The position numbers were made by a program, and so were the translations under genes. DNA of 64,000 nucleotides from Symbiodinium natans (taxonomy: Eukaryota; Sar; Dinophyceae; Suessiales; Symbiodiniaceae): positions 773,672-837,671 of the forward strand of contig CAJNDS010001169.1 of assembly GCA_905221605.1 (NCBI GenBank), read 5' to 3'. Of this stretch, positions 21,705 through 31,236 are shown piece by piece (positions within the stretch are counted from its first letter, which is position 1; every line of letters starts with the position of its first letter). A model generated the notes under the pieces. That model worked only from the letters and a program-made list of their open reading frames with translations. It was not told the DNA's origin and did no database searches.

Positions 21705-24700
21705 TTTCAAGTACTGCAGGTACTGCAAGGAATGATGGTCCAGTGCCGATGGATATCGGAGCACTGAAAGGTTGGTACAAAGGAAACTGGAAAGGAAAAG
21801 GAAAGAAAGGAAACTGGAAAGGAAAAGGAAAGGGTAAGGGCAAAGGAAAGAAAGGTTTCGGAACTGCGAAAGGATGGAAAGGAAAAGGAAGTGACAAAGG
21901 AAACTGGAAAGGAAAAGGAAAAGGCAAGAGCAAAGGAAAAGGAAAAGGAAAAGGAAAAGGAAAAGGAAAAGGAAAAGGAAAAGGAAATGGAAACGGATGT
22001 TTTATTTGTGGTTCGCATGGCCACTGGAGCAAAGAATGCCCTCAAGCGAAAAATGTAGGAGCTGTCACTGAAGAATGGAATGAAGAAGAATGGAACGAAG
22101 AAGAGTGGAACGCCGACTGGAGTGAGTACGAATGGTATGTTGGCGCGTTAGGTGAGTATGAAGACTGGAGCTCATGGGATGAAGGCTGGTACGATGACTG
22201 GTCTGAAGGATCCTACTGGCAAGACGAATGGCAAGGACACTGGCATGAGCCAGCGCAGAGTTCCACAGCTGCGACGACTGCAGCGTCGACGGTCACGGTG
22301 ACTGAGGTCACTGATGCTAAGGAGCCTGCTGGCACAGCTGCCGCTGTGTTCACTGAGGAACCCACTAAAGTGGATTCTCCGCGAGTTTCGAGGACTGCTG
22401 GGAGTTCTCGCACTGCTAGACCTGGCATTGTTCGCAATTTGTTCATAGCCTCACTGTTCTTGATAGCGACAATGACCACTGGTCAACCTGTACTTCCGAA
22501 TGAGTTACCCCGAAATGTCTCATCAGAAACTGCAGCTGAGCAGACAACAACACCTGTAGATAAGCTCACTGAGTTTCATCTGCAAGCTGGTGTAACTGAC
22601 AGAAGCTGGATCTTGTTTGATTCTGGTGCTTCTGCTCACTGTTGTCCTGAGTGGTTTGCTGATGATTACCCACTGCTTCCCCTGAATGATGATGCTCCAG
22701 CACTGCGAAGCATATCGGGTAAAACCCTTGAAATACTGGGTCGAAGAATTGTTCAGCTCGATTGCAATGGTCACTCACTGTGCATCAATTTCTATGTGTG
22801 CAAGTCCATACCCTTCCCACTGGTCAGTGTGTCCAGACTACTGTTGCAAGGCTTCTGGACTGTCATGAGCAAAGATTTCATGGCATTGCTGACTGTGAAT
22901 CAGGATCCTGTCCCGATAGTTCGGCAAGGCACACTGGTTTACCTCAATCCGACTGTGGTTCCATATCACTGTGCTGAGGATGCCAAGCGATGTGTGAAAG
23001 ATCTGCCGAAACTGCTACAGGAGAGCTTGAGCGAAGATGACATGGACATGCCACTGTCTGGAGTGTGTGATGTGCAAGACTGCAGCATTGATCATGTCTC
23101 CAAGATTTATGAGTTGTTGGCTACTGCAGTAGACTGTTGGGAGTTGGATGAGCGAAATTTGACCCTGACACGACATCATCATCGATGGCGCATGGGACTG
23201 TTCTCCCCAGAGCAGTGTCGTGACCTGCCTGTCCCACTGTCAAGATTCACTGGCGAAAGAGTAACCACCAAACTGTATGGAGGTGGAGCTTCGCCTGTCG
23301 AAGTGAGGGATGCTGATTTCCTCAAACTGGCAGACAAGACTGCGCAGGACACTGTCCGCTGGAAAGGTAAGTGTGTTTTCAAACTGCGTTACAAACCTGA
23401 GTTGCGGCATCAGGGCAAACAGAGCCCCCGACTGCCCGAAGGCAAAACGAAATTCTTTGGTGGTGGTAAAACTGACTGCGTTCCGCCGCGCACTGGCACG
23501 ACAACCGCCCCGAACGCCCCTGGTCCCGCGGTCACTGCGTTTTCCCGCCCGCCCACCCCTTCTGCCACTGTTCCCGCCCGCCCGCCCCGCTCTAGGCCTG
23601 TTTCGAGCCGAGGAGGCGAGACTGCGGAAGCTGATGCCTGCCTTTCGCGACTGCGAAGCTTAGTGTATCACGGGCCCGAAATGCAGGCTGAACTGGTTCG
23701 GCTCTTCAACAGCCCTGATCCTCTAACTGGTCAACCCAGAACGAGTGATTTCTGGCTGAAATTGCCAAGGTACTGGATTCGCATGTTACACACGCCTAGG
23801 AGCTGCGCCTTTCATCCTGAGGACTGCGCCACGGCCTTAGATGTGGAGAGAGTGTCAACTGACCAGCTGTGGGCTGATCGTTACACTTACTTCACGACCT
23901 CGACCGATGAGTCTCGTATCGACACTGGTTTTCAGGATTTGTGGTCTGACATGATTGAAGCTGATGGAAGTGTCACGAAGTGTGAAGAACCGAGAGCTGA
24001 TCTGGGTCATACCTGGACTGGCTACTGTCTGTTCGTTCCACTGGAAAGAGCACCGAACCTTGAGGTTCAGGAAATGATTCGAGAGACTGCCTACAAGGCT
24101 AAGCCTCTCACAGTTCCTAAAGAACCCACTGAGGCAGAAAGACGTGTCCATGAACTGACACATCTGCCGTTCAGAGATTGGTGCCCGCGCTGTGTTCAGG
24201 CGAAAGGTCGTCATGGCCCTTCACTGAAGCAAGTGGATCGACAGCCTGTGATCCAAGTGGATTACTGTTATGTCAGCACGCACAAGTCGCTTCCCTTGAG
24301 AACCGTGTTGACTGCCACAGACGTGCAAACTGGCTTTGGCGTGGCTGTTGTTGTACCTGACAAGCAAACTGCCAAGAAAGGTGGTGCGTACGCAATGGCT
24401 GAGCTGAAGAAGTTTGTGTTTGAAACTGGCAGGACATTTGGTATCCTTCAGTACGACAAGGAAAATCCATTGAAGGACCTAGTTCTGTCGACTGTCAAAG
24501 AGCTTGGTGGCATGAGCACACGCGCTGCGCCCACTGCTCACAAGCAGGCGATGGGCAGCGTAGGCCAAATGCAGAGGACGCTGTACGCGCAGCTGAGAAC
24601 TGTCCTTCTGCAACTTCAAGAAAGCACTGGCGTTGAAGTGACATCTGATCATGCACTGTTCCCGTGGGCAGTGAAGCATGCTCAGTTTCTACTGAACCGC

Positions 24701-25564
24701 TATCTTGAACACGCGGATGGCCATACAAGCTACTGGCGTCGTTGGCAGAGAGACTACAATTCAGGACTGTGTTGCTTTGGCGAAGTTGTGCAAGCAAAGT
24801 TGACTGGACCGCACGCTGCGCGCAAAGCATTCCCGTCCTGGGTAACTGGCATGTGGCTTGGTCGAGATACTGAAGCAGACGAAGTGATCATCGGAACTGA
24901 ACACGGAGTCACTAAAGTGAGGACTGTCCGCCGACTGCAACCCTCACTGCAATGGCAAAAGGAGATTGTTCAAATGTTCCGCGCACTGCCTTGGGATCCA
25001 AAAGGTGAAGGCAAAGATGCGATCACTGAGTTCGTTTTGCCGCAAAATCTCACAGCCACTGGCAGAGTGAAAGAACCGCCTGGACTGGCTAGAGAGCCAA
25101 TGGATGATGTGTTGGAGACACAGCCGCCAACTGCGACTGAAGAACGTGAAGCTGAAGTTGAACCCTTGAGTTCGCCCACTGGTTCCAAGAGATCAGCTGA
25201 AGAAGGAGGCGCTGAGCCTAAGTCGAAAATGGCGCGCCCTGATCCTGAAGCTGACGCTGAGCCACTGGGCAAAGCGCAAAGAATTGCCGCTATAACTGAA
25301 GCTTATCAGCATGACTGGTCTTGGGTTGCTTCCGCGACAAGTGCAACTGAAGTTCGCAACAAAGATGGGTCGTCTGTTTCCGTTGAAGTGAACTGTGATG
25401 AAGAAGAAGCTGTTGCCGAGGCGAAACTGGCAAACCCCATCATTTGGGATGCCACTGAAGAGTTTCCTGAAGAAGCACAGGCAACTGGCATGAATAAGGA
25501 AATGGGATCCATGAAGGACTTCGAAGTGTATACAGAAGTGCCCGTAGAAAACTGCTCAAAGTGA
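21665..25564 (+). CDS. Nucleocapsid-protease-integrase part of Gag-Pol
   Basis: 1,299 codons. PMDIGA at about residues 28-33 and a Gly-Lys repeat (about 35-110) lead to the knuckle CFICGSHGHWSKEC (residues 112-125, CX2CX4HX4C). An acidic Trp-Glu-rich stretch follows (about 138-200). Protease: LFDSGASAHCCP with Asp319. Integrase: zinc-binding HELTHLPFRDWCPRC (His829, His833, Cys840, Cys843), catalytic Asp866 (IQVDYCYV) and Asp931 (LQYDKENP). The third catalytic residue expected 35 residues later (in the usual GVAER motif) is Gly967 in AMGSVGQMQRTL, so the integrase triad is incomplete. The tail (about 1,130-1,260) is low-complexity and acidic. The frame ends where reverse transcriptase should begin. 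Confidence 0.9.
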   Translation: MERFTGNNSVRHLVSSTAGTARNDGPVPMDIGALKGWYKGNWKGKGKKGNWKGKGKGKGKGKKGFGTAKGWKGKGSDKGNWKGKGKGKSKGKGKGKGKGKGKGKGKGNGNGCFICGSHGHWSKECPQAKNVGAVTEEWNEEEWNEEEWNADWSEYEWYVGALGEYEDWSSWDEGWYDDWSEGSYWQDEWQGHWHEPAQSSTAATTAASTVTVTEVTDAKEPAGTAAAVFTEEPTKVDSPRVSRTAGSSRTARPGIVRNLFIASLFLIATMTTGQPVLPNELPRNVSSETAAEQTTTPVDKLTEFHLQAGVTDRSWILFDSGASAHCCPEWFADDYPLLPLNDDAPALRSISGKTLEILGRRIVQLDCNGHSLCINFYVCKSIPFPLVSVSRLLLQGFWTVMSKDFMALLTVNQDPVPIVRQGTLVYLNPTVVPYHCAEDAKRCVKDLPKLLQESLSEDDMDMPLSGVCDVQDCSIDHVSKIYELLATAVDCWELDERNLTLTRHHHRWRMGLFSPEQCRDLPVPLSRFTGERVTTKLYGGGASPVEVRDADFLKLADKTAQDTVRWKGKCVFKLRYKPELRHQGKQSPRLPEGKTKFFGGGKTDCVPPRTGTTTAPNAPGPAVTAFSRPPTPSATVPARPPRSRPVSSRGGETAEADACLSRLRSLVYHGPEMQAELVRLFNSPDPLTGQPRTSDFWLKLPRYWIRMLHTPRSCAFHPEDCATALDVERVSTDQLWADRYTYFTTSTDESRIDTGFQDLWSDMIEADGSVTKCEEPRADLGHTWTGYCLFVPLERAPNLEVQEMIRETAYKAKPLTVPKEPTEAERRVHELTHLPFRDWCPRCVQAKGRHGPSLKQVDRQPVIQVDYCYVSTHKSLPLRTVLTATDVQTGFGVAVVVPDKQTAKKGGAYAMAELKKFVFETGRTFGILQYDKENPLKDLVLSTVKELGGMSTRAAPTAHKQAMGSVGQMQRTLYAQLRTVLLQLQESTGVEVTSDHALFPWAVKHAQFLLNRYLEHADGHTSYWRRWQRDYNSGLCCFGEVVQAKLTGPHAARKAFPSWVTGMWLGRDTEADEVIIGTEHGVTKVRTVRRLQPSLQWQKEIVQMFRALPWDPKGEGKDAITEFVLPQNLTATGRVKEPPGLAREPMDDVLETQPPTATEEREAEVEPLSSPTGSKRSAEEGGAEPKSKMARPDPEADAEPLGKAQRIAAITEAYQHDWSWVASATSATEVRNKDGSSVSVEVNCDEEEAVAEAKLANPIIWDATEEFPEEAQATGMNKEMGSMKDFEVYTEVPVENCSK

Positions 25565-25568
25565 GCAA

Positions 25569-27477
25569 GTGAAGGGTGCCATTGGCGTGAAGTGGGTCAA
25601 GCGCTGGAAGTCTGACATAGAACTGCGGATGCGTCTCGTAGTTCAAGGCTGCTTCCAGGACTCTCGCCAACTGGACCTGGATTCACTGTTCGCGAGCACA
25701 CCGTCGTTGGTGACACTGCGTGTGTTGCTGATTTTGGCCCTTGCTCGAAACTGGACGATCACGCTTGCTGATGTGTCAACTGCGTTTTTGCACGCAGCAA
25801 TGACTGACGAAGTGTTCGTCTGGCCGCCAGCTGAGTACTACCCTGACAGGAAAGTACTCTGGCGACTGAATAAGGCAATGTACGGGCTGCGTCAAGCGCC
25901 TAAACTGTGGCAAGACCATTTTGCCGCTACGATGCAGAAACTGAAGTTCAAGCGCTGCAAGTCCGATGGCAATCTTTATACTGTCATGAAAGTGGTTCAC
26001 TGTTTGTCTTGGCATATGTTGATGATCTACTGATCATTGGAAATGACAAGCTCAAACGGCAGTTTCTTGAAGAACTGCAGAAAGAGCTGATCGTGAAGAT
26101 CACTGGTGAGTTAGTCGAAGGGACTGAGCACACGTTTCTTGGTCGCCGCTTGCGTCACTGCGGTGATAGCATTGATGTGTGCATGTCTCCTTCGTATGTT
26201 CACAAACTGCTTGAAATGTACAACCTGTCGAAGTGCAATCCCGTTGCCACGACTGGTTCGTCATCCTTGAGGCAGTTGATGCCTGAGCCACTGGATAAAG
26301 AAGGCCATGAGAAGTATCGCACTGCGGTTGGCAAACTGATGTGGTATGCGTTTGTAAGGCCTGATGTTGCATACGCGGTGAAGGAACTGTCACGCGACGT
26401 GACTGCTCCCACCACTGAGTCGGTTGGAAAGTTGAAACACCTGTTGAGGTACTTGGCTGGTACCAAACTGTCGGTGTTGAAGCTGAGACCGACGCACCAG
26501 CTGTCTGGTGCCACTGTCCCTGTGGATGTAAATGCGTATGTTGACAGTGACTGGGCTGGATGCAACAAGACACGCAAGTCGGCCTCTGGTTCGACTGTGA
26601 ATGTCCTTGGTTGTAATGTTCAAAGCACTGCGCGCACGCAATCAACAATCGCACTGTCAAGCGGTGAAGCTGAATTGTATGCAATTGGTCAAGGCACGAG
26701 CGAGGCACTGTTCGTTCGCGCGCTGTTGCTGGAGAGTGGACTGACCTGCAAGGTCAATGTTCACGTGTACACTGATTCCACTGCAGGCAAATCTATGGCG
26801 ACGCGTTTTGGTGCTGGCAAGCGCACTAATCCGAGCTTCTGATTAATTGGGGGGGCCCCCCCCCCCCTCCACAATAAGGAATGCAGGGTTCCGCAATAGT
26901 TGGACCATGGCCCTGTATTGATTCTCTATTAAAAACAATAGGCTGCAGATCCCTGAGGTGCTGTAGCTTTGCATCTCCGCAAGCAAAACAAGAAGCCTGC
27001 CGACAGATTTTTGAACCCCCCCCGAAAAAATTCCTTTAAATGTGGGGGGTTTGTCCCATACGAAATCCACCCTAATGGAAAGTAGTCTTCCGGCGGGCTT
27101 CCGGCCAAAAAAATTTCTTTAAATGTGGGGGTATTAATTAAACTGATGCTCGGATTAAGCATGTGGAACTGAGGTTCCTTTATATGCAAGACCTGGTGAA
27201 AGCTGGACTGATCAAGGTCCTGAAGGTAGGAACACTGAACAACCCTGCTGATTTGCTCACCAAATATGTCAGCGTTGAAACACTGTCATCACTGAAAGGA
27301 CGCTTAGGCGTTCATCCTGTTCTAACTGTTTGCGTGCCCCCTTGTGTGCGCCCGCGTACTGATGCTCATGATGATGCACCGCGGTTGATGCACTGTTTGG
27401 GGTTGGTTGCAGGACTGTTTTGGTTTGCTGGACGCCCTGTGCCGAAGGCACTGCGGATTTACAACACTGCAGCATAA
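25569..27477 (+). pseudogene. Broken reverse transcriptase-RNase H of the copia element
   Basis: The reading changes register twice. The frame at 25,569-26,010 carries the copia RT start (GAIGVKWVKRWKSD, LADVSTAFLHAAM, AMYGLRQAPKLWQDHF). The catalytic LAYVDDLLIIGND and everything up to RNase H (NAYVDSDWAGC, ALSSGEAELYAIGQG, VYTDSTAGKSMATR) lie in another frame, 25,990-26,842, so a frameshift falls near 25,990-26,005. The first shift is near 25,562. At 26,828 an inserted element interrupts RNase H; the C-terminal end (KVGTLNNPADLLTKYVS) resumes after 27,157 and runs to 27,477. Removing the insertion and one TA copy brings the frame back exactly. Confidence 0.9.
26829..27155. mobile_element. 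Nested 327-bp TA-flanked element
   Basis: Ends are inverted: ATCCGAGCTTCTGATTAATT on the left pairs with AATTAAACTGATGCTCGGAT on the right. TA stands on both sides (26,827-26,828 and 27,156-27,157), as for Tc1/mariner-type target duplication. The inside is non-coding, with C-runs, a duplicated TTTAAATGTGGGG motif, and TAATGGAAAGTAGTCTTC, which recurs in the element at 45,441. It is younger than the copia insertion. Confidence 0.88.
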
Positions 27478-27866
27478 ACATAAGCAACACTGTTGTGCTG
27501 TGTGAGTTGTGTGTCACTGTCTTGTTCACTGTGCATGTACAAACAGACAAACAAGCACTGCTCCCAAGGAGCACTGGCAAGCAAAGCACTGCTTGTGCTG
27601 AGTGTCACTGTTCAGTTGTGCGTGTACTGTTGTGCAGAAAGAAGAGACTGAGAGGAGAGAACCACGTTCACTGTTTTCGTCGATTCGAAACGATTTTTCA
27701 CTGTTTTCTTCGAAGCTGGAAAACTGTCTTTTACATGTGTCATGTGTAGAAAGAAAACTGTACATAGAAGTTTGGGCTGCACTGCTTTGCATGCTGTGTT
27801 TTTGAGCGACTCAAAAGTCACTGCCTAACTGCCCTCTGCCTCCTCACTGTTCTGTAGACTGCCGCC

Positions 27867-29009
27867 ATGTCGAATGCCATCGCAAATGTGGCAGCACTGG
27901 CCACTGATGAGCCAATGCCCCAGATCACTGAGCTCGAGCAAAGAGCTGTGACGACTCACAATGGCAGACTGGCCACTGAGTTGAGTGGAGCCACACAGCG
28001 CATGTCACTGGCAAGTCAGGTGCCTGAAGTGACAATGGCGAACTGGCCCTTCAATGTCAGTGAGAGGCCACTGGATCATATCCAGGTTGAACGGCCGCCG
28101 GTACTGTTCCATGGAGGAACTGTCAGGTGGTACTGGGTGTCAAATGCTGAGTACCCAACTGTCGAAGGCTACCCCAACCACTGGCAAAGCTTCACTGATC
28201 TGCGACTGCTGCTCGCAAAGGAACTGGCCAAACTGCGCGATCTGGTGCAGAGAGCGGCAGATGAGAAGGAGCTACTGGAGTGCACTGTGCAGGAAGTGCT
28301 CACATCATGTGGAATGCACTGCTTCTTCGCTGCGCAGACTGATGGAACTGAGAGGATCAGACTGCCTCCAGCTGTCCTCAACCTTCTGTATGACTGCACT
28401 GATCTGCTGATGGATGCTGTTCCAGAAACTGTGGATCTCTTTCCATTTGTCAACTGGAGCAGCGAGTATACGAGGGAGGAAGCTGCACTGTTTGGCAGAC
28501 TGACAAGTGAGAATGGTCACCCAACGAGTGTCTTGGGGACACTGGTGGCCAAGCGCTGCTGGATCTGCCTACGCACTGAAGATGCGGAGACATTGCGCAC
28601 GACTGGGCAATTCTCACTGCGTGGGATTTACGCTGGACAGTTCAATCTGTCACTGAGTGCACGTGCTGCACTGTGGCGTCGTGGACTGTGGCAGACACAG
28701 ACCGAGGAGCCCACTGTCACTGTTGAGCAGACGTGGACACTGGTTGCGTTTCGGTTCACCACTGAGCGTTTCATCAATCTGGTCACTGAAGGCACGCTGC
28801 AGTTCTTCAATCGCAGGTACAGTGATTACATCGTGACCGCTGACCCTGGGCTCACTGAGGTGCCGTTCACACTGAACGCGCAAGAGCAAGTGTCCGTTCG
28901 TCGTTGGACACTGGTCGACTGGGAGCCGAAGGATCTCTTTGCTCGGTCGACTGCCGCTGACTGGCCGCAACTGTCGCCACATCGTCATCGGGGCGACTTT
29001 TTGGACTGA
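27867..29009 (+). CDS. Extra 3' ORF of the copia element, unknown function
   Basis: 380 codons from an ATG in a good context (GCCGCCATGTCG) to a TGA. It lies between RNase H and the 3' LTR, a place where most copia elements carry no gene. The protein is intact although pol is broken. It has a leucine-rich, charged stretch at about residues 112-150 (LLLAKELAKLRDLVQRAA) that may form a coiled coil, a Trp-rich segment before it, no signal peptide and no membrane segment, so it does not look like an envelope protein. I recognise no domain. ACTG enrichment and codon use match gag-pol, so it belongs to the element. The stop codon lies inside the left arm of a palindrome, and the mirrored copy in the right arm lacks this stop, so the original C-terminus may have been different. 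Confidence 0.75.
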   Translation: MSNAIANVAALATDEPMPQITELEQRAVTTHNGRLATELSGATQRMSLASQVPEVTMANWPFNVSERPLDHIQVERPPVLFHGGTVRWYWVSNAEYPTVEGYPNHWQSFTDLRLLLAKELAKLRDLVQRAADEKELLECTVQEVLTSCGMHCFFAAQTDGTERIRLPPAVLNLLYDCTDLLMDAVPETVDLFPFVNWSSEYTREEAALFGRLTSENGHPTSVLGTLVAKRCWICLRTEDAETLRTTGQFSLRGIYAGQFNLSLSARAALWRRGLWQTQTEEPTVTVEQTWTLVAFRFTTERFINLVTEGTLQFFNRRYSDYIVTADPGLTEVPFTLNAQEQVSVRRWTLVDWEPKDLFARSTAADWPQLSPHRHRGDFLD

Positions 29010-29340
29010 GGCAACTGCCATCCAGCTGGGAGAGTTCATCACTGATGAGGACCAGCCCACTGGCACATGGAGGCCAGGATTCACTGGTGGTGACAAGGCA
29101 CAGGCCACTGCTCTGACCACTGTGGTCACTGGCCTGAGGCGAGCCATTGAGACTTGGTGCTCAGCCCCAATGGCTCGCCTCAGGCCAGTGACCACAGTGG
29201 TCAGAGCAGTGGCCTGTGCCTTGTCACCACCAGTGAATCCTGGCCTCCATGTGCCAGTGGGCTGGTCCTCATCAGTGATGAACTCTCCCAGCTGGATGGC
29301 AGTTGCCTCTGTCCAAACAGTCGCCCCGATGACGATGTGG
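28977..29340. repeat. Near-perfect 172-bp inverted repeat with 20-bp loop
   Basis: Bases 28,977-29,148 are the reverse complement of 29,169-29,340 with very few mismatches (two were seen near 29,000-29,010). The spacer is ACTTGGTGCTCAGCC-like. The left arm covers the end of the 380-codon ORF. A transcript of the element would form a long hairpin here. Confidence 0.9.
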
Positions 29341-29794
29341 CACTGTCTCGCCAGCCGAGTGAGAGACTGCAGCGAACTGCAGATAGTCGATGGGGGTATC
29401 CACTCAAGCCATGTCACTGACATTCGACTGGCCTCTGAGCTGGGGACCCTTTCCGACTGAAGATGGAGAGTGACTGCAGAGTCACTGGAGCCCTGAGCCC
29501 TTGAAACTGGCTTGGTCGTTGGGTAAGCTGCAACTGCCGACTGTTCACTGGTCTTGGTGACTGTTTTGCAAGCTGCAAAGCTGAAGTGAGACCTAGCAGC
29601 ACTGTACAGGCCAGCTGCTGATACTGTTCGCAATTTGCAAAAGCACTGGATGAGCCTGATTCGTTACTGCTGCTTTCGTTGAGTTTACTGCGATATGTGA
29701 TGGTTTTGATTTGATAGTATACTGCTGCCGAGTTTCTCGCAAGGCCGAGACGCCTGATGTGAGTCGAACACTGAAGTGTTGACTCAAGGGACTG

Positions 29795-29970
29795 TGTTAG
29801 AATTCACTGTTCCCTCTAGAGCCCTGGCAGTATCCACTGCCTGACCTGACCAAGGCTGTCGTCACTGCTTTGGCTCAAGTGCTGAAACAAGTGTGACTGA
29901 TGAGTTGCTCACTGCTGTGAATGTTGTGATACCTGAAAGTGTATCCCAAACTGCTCCATCGAACTTTTCA
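29795..29970 (+). repeat. 3' LTR
   Basis: 176 bases with TG...CA ends, followed by the target duplication AGGAA. It carries the same TTTGGCTCAAG (29,869-29,879). The usual purine-rich tract before it is weak (CTCAAGGGACTG). Confidence 0.95.
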
Positions 29971-29975
29971 AGGAA

Positions 29976-31236
29976 GGTCCCAGGGGGAGCCCAAGGGCGG
30001 TCCGAAGGGGGGTTTCAGGGAGGTCCCAGAAACGGCCCAAGAAGAAATTGCAAGGGGGAATGGTTGGGTTAGCGGGAAGGAGGCCCGATTCGGGTCTGCT
30101 TGTTCCAGACGCTTCTCGGCAGGAAGCCGAGGCGAATTAGACACAACAATATAAAACATGAGTCGTGGTCAGATGTTTCTGTCGGAATGTCTCTGGAAAC
30201 CTTGGTTCAGTTCGGAGTCCCTTGAGTGGGTGTACGTTTTGGGGTTTAGGGCGTTCCGTTGTGAACTTTCCGGGGACATGATCCGTCCGTTTGGTATTTT
30301 GGGATATTTGTTCATGCTGAAGATGTGCACCAAACTGATCGGAATATTCATTCCCCCCCCTCCCCCTCACATTTTACACATAGACAATATCATGTGATTG
30401 ACATAATTGGAGGGCAGGTCTACGTCTAGTAGCACTTACCATGAAACATTGGCCTTGGGAAATGAAAGAGAATGAAAGACAGCTATTGGGACGGCCTATG
30501 GGCGTAGTGAGCTTCGGCAACCTGTGTGAATTCGCGTGGTTTCAAATTAGACTGCCGGTATGCGAATTTCTTGCTCGTTTAACTGACATCCAACTAAATC
30601 GAATTCGTGAAGTGGTTTGCAGATTGAGTTAGGAGAGGGGAACCAATCTGATCAAAAGTGTTTATCTATTAGTTCCAGTCATGCAGTTTATGCAAATACT
30701 ATTATAGTTAGGGGTCGTTTGTTATGAACAGCCCAAAATACTAGAATCATCTAGCACCCGATGATAATGGTCCAGTTGAAACAGGTTATGAATCACCTGA
30801 CCTTTTGAGCCATGCGTTTTTTTCGGATAGCTGAACCCTAGTAATGTATATTTATGTTCCTTCACAACCAAAAACAGCGATATCCATCACGATAACCGAT
30901 TATTGTTAGATTCGCTAAGTTCGGGGCCATCCACGAAATATGCTTTTGCATGTCTGAAGTTGGGGGGGGGTCATGTGTTCTACCTTCAATATGTTTTCAG
31001 TTGTATTGTTTTTTCGATAGTATGCATGATGTACATATATCCATATGTACCCATATATATATATATATGTGGCGAATGTACGAAGTAGTATGTCGTACTA
31101 ACCACAAGTAGCAAGCGCTGGGCAATTCCTGCAGAGCCTAAACTGCAGACCCTCAACCCTAGAGACCCTACGCTCCAAACCCTACACTCCAAACCCAACA
31201 CGACAAACTCTTACATCGCAAAACTTTAAATGCCAG
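29976..31236. other. Spacer or intron right of the retroelement
   Basis: Begins with GGTCCCAG/GGGGAGCCC-type sequence continuous with the left flank. From about 30,340 to 30,980 the sequence is A+T-richer, with a C-run at 30,353-30,366 and a G-run at 30,961-30,970; the change in composition suggests an old inserted element, but terminal repeats could not be matched. (AT)n at 31,043-31,068. Degenerate CCCTAAA-type units at 31,140-31,230 lead to the next exon. Confidence 0.4.

Larger units (their letters stand above)
20830..29970 (+). mobile_element. Ty1/copia LTR retrotransposon, 9.1 kb, full-length but decayed
   Basis: The element is bounded by LTRs of 174 and 176 bases that start TGTTAG and end TTTTCA, and is flanked by the 5-base target duplication AGGAA (20,825-20,829 and 29,971-29,975). 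Gene order is gag, CCHC knuckle, protease, integrase, reverse transcriptase, RNase H, which is the copia order. Two frameshifts in reverse transcriptase and a nested 327-bp element in RNase H make the copy non-functional. LTRs differ at about six positions and one 2-base indel, so insertion is fairly recent. An extra 380-codon frame and a 364-bp palindrome lie between RNase H and the 3' LTR. The tetramer ACTG is heavily over-represented on the + strand from LTR to LTR. Confidence 0.95.

Noticed and set aside
21660-21710. Programmed -1 slippery site between gag and pol
   Set aside because: No X-XXY-YYZ heptamer in the zero frame was found in the overlap.
28650-29633. 327-codon reverse-strand frame in the retroelement
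   Set aside because: It is antisense to the 380-codon ORF and is lengthened by the palindrome, which makes both strands read alike.
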